This document shows positions 47,985 through 54,614 of a stretch of DNA of 64,000 nucleotides, in pieces (the stretch's first letter is position 1; each line of letters starts with the position of its first letter). The notes beneath the pieces are model-generated. The model was not told the origin of the DNA. It saw nothing but the letters and a program-made list of their open reading frames with translations, and did no database searches. The stretch covers positions 496,001-560,000 of the forward strand of contig SRUQ01000001.1 of the NCBI GenBank assembly GCA_004791255.1, given 5' to 3'. The translations under genes were made by a program, and so were the position numbers. This DNA is from a bacterium M00.F.Ca.ET.205.01.1.1. GTDB taxonomy: Bacteria; Pseudomonadota; Alphaproteobacteria; Rhizobiales; Rhizobiaceae.

Positions 47985-48109
47985 GAATTCCGCGACGAGT
48001 ATTCCTCCGAGCAAGCCGACCAGGACGCCGAAACCTCTTTGAGGCAGGTGCTGTAAACCGATCCTGGAGGCCAACACCCGGCAGCGCTGTGCGCCCCCGG
48101 GTGCTTTTT
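47985..48109 (+). ncRNA. Structured leader RNA or small RNA upstream of ffh
   Basis: A ~125-base transcript predicted between the promoter at 47950 and the terminator at 48075. CCAGGA at about 48027 pairs with TCCTGG at about 48062, closing a ~45-base domain with an inner CCTC-TTT-GAGG hairpin. A conserved RNA motif upstream of ffh has been described in alphaproteobacteria, as I recall; this may be that motif, but I could not compare it to a model. It is not 4.5S RNA, since the conserved SRP tetraloop domain is absent. Confidence 0.5.
48075..48109 (+). terminator. Terminator between the ffh promoter and ffh
   Basis: CACCCGG pairs with CCGGGTG, a 15-base loop with a small inner palindrome, then CTTTTTGG. 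It lies 82 bases before the ffh ATG, so either read-through or a second promoter is needed for ffh. Confidence 0.7.
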
Positions 48110-48191
48110 GGTTTTGGGCTTTTGCTTGGAGACTGGGCGCGAACGCATTACTTCTCCGGCACCATCCGGGTGCCAGGGAAAAGGAAAAAGA

Positions 48192-49784
48192 ATGTTTGAA
48201 TCGCTACAGGAACGTCTTGGTTCGATCCTGAACGGCCTGACCGGTCGCGGCGCGCTATCGGAGGCTGATGTCTCGGCAGCGCTGCGCGAGGTGCGCCGTG
48301 CGCTGCTCGAGGCGGACGTGGCGCTGGAAGTGGTGCGTTCCTTCACCGACAAGGTGCGCGAGAAGGCCGTCGGCGCCGCCGTGCTGAAGTCGATCAAGCC
48401 GGGACAGATGGTCGTCAAGATCGTCCATGACGAGCTGGTCGAGATGCTCGGCGCCGAAGGCGTCGCCATCGACCTCAATGCGCCGGCACCCGTCGTCGTC
48501 ATGATGGTCGGCCTGCAGGGCTCCGGCAAGACCACGACCTCGGCGAAGATCGCCAAGCGGCTGACCGAGCGCCAGAACAAGAAAGTGCTGATGGCCTCGC
48601 TCGACACGCGGCGGCCCGCAGCACAGGAGCAGTTGCGCCAGCTCGGCGAGCAGACCAAGGTCGTGACGCTGCCGATCATTGCTGGCCAGAACCCGGTCGA
48701 CATCGCCAAGCGCGCGGTGCAGGCGGCCAAGCTCGGCGGCCATGACGTCGTCATCCTCGACACCGCCGGCCGCACCCATATTGACGAGCCGCTTATGGTC
48801 GAGATGGCCGACATCAAGAAGGTGTCGAACCCGCACGAAATCCTGCTGGTCGCCGACTCGCTGACCGGCCAGGACGCCGTCAACCTGGCCAAGAGCTTTG
48901 ACGAGCGCGTCGGCATCACCGGTCTGGTGCTGACCCGCATGGACGGCGATGGCCGTGGCGGTGCGGCGCTTTCGATGCGCGCCGTCACCGGCAAGCCGAT
49001 CAAGCTGATCGGTACCGGCGAGAAGATGGACGGGCTGGAGGAATTCCACCCCAAGCGCATCGCCGACCGCATCCTCGGCATGGGCGACATCGTCAGCCTT
49101 GTCGAAAAGGCCGCCGAAAACATCGACGCCGAACAGGCGGCGGCGATGGCCAAAAAGATGCAGTCGGGCAAGTTCGACCTGAACGACCTCGCCCAGCAGC
49201 TTCAGCAGATGTCGAAAATGGGCGGCATGGGCGGCATCATGGGCATGATGCCCGGCATGGGCAAGATGAAGGACCAGATGGCCGCCGCCGGCCTCGACGA
49301 CAAGATGTTCGGCCGCCAACTCGCCATCATCTCCTCGATGACCAGGGCCGAGCGCGCCAATCCCGACCTGCTCAAGCATTCGCGCAAGAAGCGCATCGCC
49401 GCCGGCTCGGGTACTGACGCGGCCGAGATCAACAAGCTGTTGAAGATGCATCGCGGCATGGCCGACATGATGAAGGCGATGGGCGGCAAGGGCAAAGGCG
49501 GCGGCCTCATGCGCGGCATGATGGGCGGCCTGGCCTCCAAGATGGGCCTCGGCGGCATGATGCCGAGCGGCATGGGTGGTATGGGCGGCGGCATGCCCGA
49601 CCTGTCCAAGATGGACCCCAAGCAGCTCGAGGCCTTGCAGAAGCAGGCACAGGCTGCTGGCCTCGGCGGCATGAAGGGGCTTCCCGGCGGCGGTGGCCTG
49701 CCCGGCCTGCCTGGCGGCATGAAACTTCCGGGGCTTCCCGGCCTCGGCGGCGGCGGGCTGCCCGGCCTTGGCAAGAAGAAGTGA
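48192..49784 (+). CDS. ffh: Signal recognition particle protein Ffh
   Basis: 530 residues. The N domain starts MFESLQERLGSILNGLTGRG. The G domain has GLQGSGKTTTSAKIAKRL (P-loop), LDTRRPAAQEQL, DTAGRTHIDEPLM and TRMDGDGRGGAAL. The Met-rich M domain binds 4.5S RNA and signal peptides. The C-terminus continues with an extended Gly/Met/Pro-rich tail (GMMGGLASKMGLGGMMPSGM ... GLPGLGKKK) longer than in E. coli (about 450 residues) but common in this order. Start 48192 follows AAGGAAAAAG. Cotranscribed with the chorismate mutase gene. Confidence 0.97.
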   Translation: MFESLQERLGSILNGLTGRGALSEADVSAALREVRRALLEADVALEVVRSFTDKVREKAVGAAVLKSIKPGQMVVKIVHDELVEMLGAEGVAIDLNAPAPVVVMMVGLQGSGKTTTSAKIAKRLTERQNKKVLMASLDTRRPAAQEQLRQLGEQTKVVTLPIIAGQNPVDIAKRAVQAAKLGGHDVVILDTAGRTHIDEPLMVEMADIKKVSNPHEILLVADSLTGQDAVNLAKSFDERVGITGLVLTRMDGDGRGGAALSMRAVTGKPIKLIGTGEKMDGLEEFHPKRIADRILGMGDIVSLVEKAAENIDAEQAAAMAKKMQSGKFDLNDLAQQLQQMSKMGGMGGIMGMMPGMGKMKDQMAAAGLDDKMFGRQLAIISSMTRAERANPDLLKHSRKKRIAAGSGTDAAEINKLLKMHRGMADMMKAMGGKGKGGGLMRGMMGGLASKMGLGGMMPSGMGGMGGGMPDLSKMDPKQLEALQKQAQAAGLGGMKGLPGGGGLPGLPGGMKLPGLPGLGGGGLPGLGKKK

Positions 49785-49794
49785 GAGGCACGCT

Positions 49795-50121
49795 ATGAAC
49801 GAGGAAAAGGACATGGCCGACGCCCGGGCCGTCCTGGCCGGCTACCGCGCTTCGATCGACAATATCGACGCCGCACTCATCCACATGCTGGCCGAGCGCT
49901 TCCGCTGCACCAAGGCGGTTGGCGTGCTGAAGGCCGAGCATGGCTTGCCGCCGGCCGATCCGGCGCGCGAGCAGCAGCAGATCGCCCGTCTTCGCCAGTT
50001 GGCCAACGACGCGCATCTCGACCCCGATTTCGCGGAGAAATTCCTCAACTTCGTCGTCCGCGAAGTGATCCGCCACCACGAACAGATCGCCGCTGCCAAC
50101 GGCGTGATGAAAACCGGCTGA
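49795..50121 (+). CDS. Chorismate mutase (AroQ type)
   Basis: 108 residues, all-helical AroQ fold: YRASIDNIDAALIHMLAERF, AVGVLKAEHGLPPADPAREQ and the C-terminal EKFLNFVVREVIRHHEQIAA. It converts chorismate to prephenate for Phe and Tyr. The start at 49795 has GTGAGAGG upstream; ATG 49813 (GAGGAAAAGG upstream) is equally possible. Its position between ffh and rpsP is conserved in related genomes. No prephenate dehydratase domain is fused. Confidence 0.92.
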   Translation: MNEEKDMADARAVLAGYRASIDNIDAALIHMLAERFRCTKAVGVLKAEHGLPPADPAREQQQIARLRQLANDAHLDPDFAEKFLNFVVREVIRHHEQIAAANGVMKTG

Positions 50122-50173
50122 GAATTTCAGCTGAAATCCAACAAACGAAATCAGAGCTTTTAGGAGAAAAGAA

Positions 50174-50572
50174 ATGGCACTGAAGATCAGACTGGCCCGT
50201 GCGGGCTCGAAGAAGCGTCCTTACTACCACGTCGTCGTTGCCGACGCCCGTTCGCCGCGCGACGGCCGGTTCATCGAGTCGCTCGGCTCGTGGAACCCGC
50301 TGCTGCCGAAGGACGGCGAGCGCGTCAAGGTCGACGCCGACCGAGTCAAGCATTGGCTGTCGCACGGCGCCCAGCCGACCGACCGTGTGCTGCGCTTCCT
50401 CGACGAGGCCGGCCTTGCCAAGCGCGACGCCCGCTCCAACCCGCAGAAGGCGGAGCCCGGCAAGAAGGCGCAGGAACGCGCCGCGCTGCTGAAGAAGGCA
50501 CAGGACGACGCCGCGGCTGCCGTCGCGGCCGCTTCCGCCGCCCCGGCCGAGGAAGCCGCCAGCGCGGAATAA
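50174..50572 (+). CDS. rpsP: 30S ribosomal protein S16
   Basis: 132 residues. [40 protein letters not shown] and [20 protein letters not shown] are bS16. The C-terminal Ala/Lys-rich extension beyond residue 80 is typical of alphaproteobacteria. TTTTAGGAGAAAAGAA precedes the ATG. A terminator follows 28 bases after the stop, so rimM, trmD and rplS, usually next in the operon, are not cotranscribed here. Confidence 0.98.
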   Translation: MALKIRLARAGSKKRPYYHVVVADARSPRDGRFIESLGSWNPLLPKDGERVKVDADRVKHWLSHGAQPTDRVLRFLDEAGLAKRDARSNPQKAEPGKKAQERAALLKKAQDDAAAAVAAASAAPAEEAASAE

Positions 50573-50600
50573 TCCGGCCTTCCACCGCTGGTGGACATGA

Positions 50601-50634
50601 AACGGCGGGCCTGTGCCCGCCGTTTTGCTTTTTT
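50601..50634 (+). terminator. Rho-independent terminator of the ffh-rpsP operon
   Basis: AACGGCGGGC pairs with GCCCGCCGTT around a CTGT loop, followed by TTGCTTTTTT. Confidence 0.9.
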
Positions 50635-50652
50635 CAACCTCTGACTGCCGTT

Positions 50653-50916
50653 TCAATACCCGCTCGGACAACGGTCGACATAGACCCGGCCGTAACGGTC
50701 GCGGTAGCGGCAGCGATCCGGCTCACTGGCGCGTCCGATAAGGGCGCCCGCGACGGCACCGACCGCGCCGCCGACAACGGCGCCTTGAACTGGATCACCA
50801 GCCACCGCAGCACCGACCGCGGCACCGCCAAGACCGCCTACGGCGGCACCTTTTTCCGTCTGCGAGCACGCGCCCAGCGCCGTCGCCAGCACAAGAATGG
50901 TCATGATCTTCTTCAT
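50653..50916 (-). CDS. Glycine-zipper lipoprotein
   Basis: 87 residues. Lipoprotein signal MKKIMTILVLATALGACSQT with lipobox LGAC, then a glycine-zipper helical region GAAVGGLGGAAVGAAVAGDP ... GAVGAVAGALIGRA and a Tyr/Arg/Cys-rich tail (CRYRDRYGRVYVDRCPSGY). It resembles small surface antigen (17 kDa-like) and YMGG-type proteins. Probably an outer-membrane lipoprotein of unknown function. Start 50916 follows GAGGACAAAAA. Confidence 0.88.
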   Translation of the reverse strand: MKKIMTILVLATALGACSQTEKGAAVGGLGGAAVGAAVAGDPVQGAVVGGAVGAVAGALIGRASEPDRCRYRDRYGRVYVDRCPSGY

Positions 50917-51039
50917 TTTTTGTCCTCTCACACGGGGATCGCCGTCCTCGCCACCGGGTCGTTAACTCCCGGACGGCTGATTTGATCCCGCTAATGTGAG
51001 ATTGGCGCACCGGGCTCGGGCACGCATTGCGTCAAAACA

Positions 51040-51450
51040 CTATCGGCTGAACGGGATCAGCGCACGCACCCTGGGGTCGCGCAGGTAGAGGCCGCCCCAC
51101 AGGATGATGCCGAGATAGACACCGAACAGCGTGTGTGAGAACAGCGGATTGCCGATCCGCGCATTGGTGGCGATGGCGCCACCCATATAGGCGGTAAGCA
51201 GGATGGCGCCGAGCACCGAGGTGCGCGGCAGCGCATAGAGCGCGGTCGAAATCAGGCCGATGACGCCCAGCATGCGCGCCACATTGGCATCCGCCGGCCA
51301 GCCGAGCGGCACCATCGTCTGCGTCACGATATCGAGTGGCGGCAGTTTGATGGCGCCGTCGAAAATCATGAACAGCACGATGAGACCGCTGAGCACGCGG
51401 CCGGTCCACAAGGCACCTGACGAGATGGGCGCGGTTTCGGAAATGCTCAT
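51040..51450 (-). CDS. DoxX-family membrane protein
   Basis: 136 residues with four predicted membrane segments (VLSGLIVLFMIFDGAIKLPP, MLGVIGLISTALYALP, GAILLTAYMGGAIATNARIG, LFGVYLGIILWGGLYL). DoxX/DUF-like family of unknown or redox-related function. ATG 51450 is preceded by GGAGGGAACC. Inner membrane. Confidence 0.85.
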   Translation of the reverse strand: MSISETAPISSGALWTGRVLSGLIVLFMIFDGAIKLPPLDIVTQTMVPLGWPADANVARMLGVIGLISTALYALPRTSVLGAILLTAYMGGAIATNARIGNPLFSHTLFGVYLGIILWGGLYLRDPRVRALIPFSR

Positions 51451-51622
51451 GGTTCCCTCCTGGTGGTTTCGACCCGTTTGACCGGGTTCGTACCAAGGAC
51501 GGGCCATGAAGCGAGGATCCTACAAGGGTTGCGAAATCCTTTGGCGGTGGCGCGACGCCGCTTCGCGACTGCTACCCCCTAGGAATGACGACGTTAGGGT
51601 TGTGATGACGACACATTAGCCT

Positions 51623-51919
51623 TCAGCCGCCGGCAAAACGGTTCATCTTCTTGGCCAGATCGATATCGAGCGCGGTCACGCCGCCGGCGTCATGGGTGTT
51701 CAGCGTCACGTCGACCGTCTTGTAGACATTCGACCAGTCGGGGTGATGGTCCATCTTCTCCGCCGCCATTGCAACGCGGGTCATGAAGGCGAAGGCCTCG
51801 GAGAAATTGGCGAAGGTGAATACGCGCTTGATGGCGGCGCCATCTTCGGCCAGCGCCCAGCCGTCGAGACCGGTCAATGCGGCTTCCGCGGCTTGCCTGT
51901 CCAGTTTTGCTCTCGTCAT
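51623..51919 (-). CDS. 4a-hydroxytetrahydrobiopterin dehydratase (PCD/DCoH family)
   Basis: 98 residues. The catalytic motif [20 protein letters not shown] is intact, with [20 protein letters not shown] before it. It recycles pterin for phenylalanine hydroxylase or acts on molybdopterin precursors; no hydroxylase gene is nearby. Start [13 protein letters not shown] at 51919. Divergent from the phosphatase gene, 107 bases apart. Confidence 0.93.
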   Translation of the reverse strand: MTRAKLDRQAAEAALTGLDGWALAEDGAAIKRVFTFANFSEAFAFMTRVAMAAEKMDHHPDWSNVYKTVDVTLNTHDAGGVTALDIDLAKKMNRFAGG

Positions 51920-52026
51920 GTTGGTTTCCCGTGCTATTTGCAAAAATGACCCTCACCATAATGCATGCCGCACGAAAGTGCCTCGCGCTTTTGCGATGGC
52001 GACATGCATAAAAACAACGCGGATCG

Positions 52027-52545
52027 ATGAGCGCCAAGCCCATAAAATCCATACTCTTCGTCTGCCTCGGCAACATCTGCCGGTCGCCGCTGGCCGAGGG
52101 CGTCCTGCGTGCCGTGCTGGCGGAGCGCGCAGAGGGCCACGATATCGTGCTCGATTCGGCGGCGACCAGTGGCTGGGAGGTCGGCTCCGCGCCCGATCGG
52201 CGCTCGATCGCGGCGGCGGCGCACCATGGCATCGACATATCAACGCAGCGGGCTCGCAAGGTGACGCCGGATGATTTCGCCCGCTTCGACCTGATCCTCG
52301 GCATGGACCGCTCGAACGTCAGCGATCTCAAGGCGCTGGCGCCCGCCGCGATGCGCGAACACATCCATCTGTTCCTGGATTTCGCGCAGGGCGAGACACG
52401 CGACGTGCCGGACCCCTATTATGAGGACCAGCAGGCCTTCGCTTCGGTCTACCGCATGATCCGCGAAGCGTCGGAAGCGCTGGCGGCAAGGCTCGCCACG
52501 CGCGCATCGGCAACCGAGAGCGGCCAGGCTTCCTCGACGATGTAA
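52027..52545 (+). CDS. Low-molecular-weight protein tyrosine phosphatase
   Basis: 172 residues. The P-loop is CLGNICRSPLAEG (Cys14ff), with the general acid in DVPDPYYEDQQAFASVY. It dephosphorylates phosphotyrosine; relatives act on exopolysaccharide kinases, but none is adjacent. The last 32 codons overlap the convergent ThpR gene; the extended C-terminus (ATRASATESGQASSTM) is unlike the family and may not be conserved. Confidence 0.92.
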   Translation: MSAKPIKSILFVCLGNICRSPLAEGVLRAVLAERAEGHDIVLDSAATSGWEVGSAPDRRSIAAAAHHGIDISTQRARKVTPDDFARFDLILGMDRSNVSDLKALAPAAMREHIHLFLDFAQGETRDVPDPYYEDQQAFASVYRMIREASEALAARLATRASATESGQASSTM

Positions 52546-53045
52546 GGGCCGCCGCCGACCGAATCGCGCGACGACATCAGGACGAAGCGGCCGATGCGGA
52601 ACGGCAATGTCGAGAAATTGCCGCGCGCCGACAGATATTGCGCGACGTCGAGCGGGCTCGAATTGCGCAGGCGCGCCAGCGTCACATGCGGGGTGAACTT
52701 GCGCGGATCGGCGGGCAGGCCGAGCCGCTGGCAGATGCGGTCGATCTCGCCCTGCAGCGCGGTCAGGTCGGGGGACGGGGCAACGCCGGCCCAGACGGCA
52801 TGCGGCTTCTTCTGGCCGAAGGCGCCGACCCCGGACAGGTTCAGCGGGAAAGAGGGGCGGTGGACACGGTCGAGCGCGTTGGCGATCTCGTCGGCGACAT
52901 GGCCTTCGACATCGCCGATGAAGCGTAGCGTCAGATGGTAGTTTTCGACGTCGATCCAGCGGGCCCCGGGCAGGCCGCCCCGCAGCAGGGACAGCGAAAG
53001 GGCGGCGTCACGCGGAATTTCGAGGGCGGTGAAAAGACGCGGCAT
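52449..53045 (-). CDS. thpR: RNA 2',3'-cyclic phosphodiesterase (ThpR/LigT family)
   Basis: 198 residues. Two HxT motifs NYHLTLRFIGDV and FTPHVTLARLRN mark the 2H phosphoesterase superfamily; MPRLFTALEIPRDAALSL is the usual start. It opens 2',3'-cyclic phosphates on RNA ends. The conserved fold ends near YIVEEAWPL; the last 25 residues are in the region that overlaps the phosphatase gene tail-to-tail by 97 bases. Confidence 0.9.
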   Translation of the reverse strand: MPRLFTALEIPRDAALSLSLLRGGLPGARWIDVENYHLTLRFIGDVEGHVADEIANALDRVHRPSFPLNLSGVGAFGQKKPHAVWAGVAPSPDLTALQGEIDRICQRLGLPADPRKFTPHVTLARLRNSSPLDVAQYLSARGNFSTLPFRIGRFVLMSSRDSVGGGPYIVEEAWPLSVADARVASLAASASDASRIMR

Positions 53046-53174
53046 GAAGAGCCTCCCTTCCTCGAATCGAACTTATGCCCCTAGCGAATCATTGATAATC
53101 GAACTGGGCAAGATGTTTGTTGGTCACACATCCTGATAAAAAGTTTCCCTTGCGGAAAGCTGCCCGATCCGGCC

Positions 53175-53819
53175 TCAGCAGCCTCCCGCTACTGCCGCGA
53201 TGGTCTTCTCGACAAGAGGCAGGATGCGTTGAACCATCTGGTTGACCCCCTCGGGGTTCGGGTGCAAGCCGTCCTCGAGCTGCAGGCCGGGCTGTCCGGC
53301 GACGCCGTCGAGGAAGAACGGATAAAGCGGAACGCCGTATTTGGCTGCAAGTTCCGGATAGATGGCGTCGAAGGCGTTCTGATAGTCGGGACCGAGATTG
53401 GGCGCGGCGCGCATGCCGGCCAAAAGCACCGATATGTTGCGCGCCTTCAGTCTGCCCAGCATCGCGTCGAGGTTCTGACTGGTGATATCGGGTGCGACGC
53501 CGCGCAGCATGTCGTTGGCGCCGAGTTCGAGGATGACGAGCTGGGTTCCGTCGGGCACCGACCAGTCGAGCCGCGCCAGCCCGCCGCTTGAGGTATCGCC
53601 CGAGACGCCGGCATTGGCGACGCTGACGTCATGGCCCCCGGCGCGCAGCGCTGCCTGCAATTTGTCGGTGAAGCCCTGGCCGGGGCCCAGCCCGAAGCCC
53701 GCCATCAGGCTGTCGCCGAAACCGACGATCCTGAAGGTGTCGGCCCGCACCGACGAATTGGCGCCGCAAATGGCGAGGAAAACAAGCAAGGCTGCGGCGA
53801 TGCTGCGTTTGAAAGACAT
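53175..53819 (-). CDS. SGNH-hydrolase arylesterase (TesA-like)
   Basis: 214 residues. Signal peptide MSFKRSIAAALLVFLAICGA, then block I GFGDSLMAGFGLGPGQGF (catalytic Ser), block III LELGANDMLRG and block V LEDGLHPNPEGV (Asp and His). This is the periplasmic TesA/thioesterase I family, hydrolysing acyl esters and thioesters. Divergent from the YbbA/YbbP-like genes, the same neighbourhood as tesA-ybbAP in E. coli. Confidence 0.93.
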   Translation of the reverse strand: MSFKRSIAAALLVFLAICGANSSVRADTFRIVGFGDSLMAGFGLGPGQGFTDKLQAALRAGGHDVSVANAGVSGDTSSGGLARLDWSVPDGTQLVILELGANDMLRGVAPDITSQNLDAMLGRLKARNISVLLAGMRAAPNLGPDYQNAFDAIYPELAAKYGVPLYPFFLDGVAGQPGLQLEDGLHPNPEGVNQMVQRILPLVEKTIAAVAGGC

Positions 53820-53903
53820 GTGACAGGCCCCATATGAGCAGCGAATTCTTCCGGTGACGGCGTCCGACAAGAGCCTTCATCCTCCATATAGGATGCTTTC
53901 ATT

Positions 53904-54614
53904 TTGACAGAAGCCGTCATCGCGCTGAAAGACGTATCGCTGACGCTGGGCGAGGGCGCGTCGCTGGTGCATGTGCTGCAGGGCGTCAGCCTCGATGTGA
54001 CGCGTGGCGAGGCGACTGGTATCGTCGGGCCTTCAGGGTCGGGCAAGTCGACCTTGCTGATGGTTCTGGCCGGCCTGGAAAGGGTCGATTCGGGCACGGT
54101 ACGAATCGCCGGCGAGCTTCTCAACGGCAAAAGTGAGGACCAGATTGCTTCGTTTCGGGGACGAAACATTGGCATCGTGTTCCAGTCCTTCCATCTAATT
54201 CCCAACATGACGGCGCTCGAAAACGTCGCGGTCCCGCTCGAACTGGCCGGCCATGCCGATCCGTTCGGCGTGGCCGCCCGGGAACTGGCGGCGGTGGGGC
54301 TCAGCGACCGCGTCCCCCATTATCCCGGCGAATTGTCGGGCGGCGAGCAGCAGCGGGTGGCGATCGCGCGCGCGCTGGCCCCATCGCCGCGCATTCTCAT
54401 CGCCGATGAACCCACCGGCAATCTCGACCAGGCGACGGGGCGGCAGGTCGCCGACCTCTTGTTCGCCAAGGCCGCCGAGCGCGGCATGACGCTGGTACTT
54501 GTGACCCATGATCCGGCGCTCGCGGCGCGCTGCTCGCGCCAGGTGTCGATGCGCTCGGGCCGAATCGAGGATGCGCAAAGGCCGGCACCGGAACGGACCG
54601 AGGTGCCGGCCTGA
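53904..54614 (+). CDS. ABC transporter ATP-binding protein (YbbA-like)
   Basis: 236 residues. Walker A GIVGPSGSGKST, Q-loop GIVFQSFHLIPNMTALENVA, signature LSGGEQQRVAIARAL, Walker B ILIADEPTGNLD, and a H-loop LVTHDP. It matches the MacB/LolD/YbbA exporter class. TTG start at 53904 (AGGA 10 bases upstream). Its stop overlaps the permease ATG by one base. Confidence 0.93.
   Translation: MTEAVIALKDVSLTLGEGASLVHVLQGVSLDVTRGEATGIVGPSGSGKSTLLMVLAGLERVDSGTVRIAGELLNGKSEDQIASFRGRNIGIVFQSFHLIPNMTALENVAVPLELAGHADPFGVAARELAAVGLSDRVPHYPGELSGGEQQRVAIARALAPSPRILIADEPTGNLDQATGRQVADLLFAKAAERGMTLVLVTHDPALAARCSRQVSMRSGRIEDAQRPAPERTEVPA

Noticed and set aside
48027..48109. 4.5S SRP RNA upstream of ffh
   Set aside because: The conserved GGAA-tetraloop domain of SRP RNA is absent, so the structured segment is not ffs.
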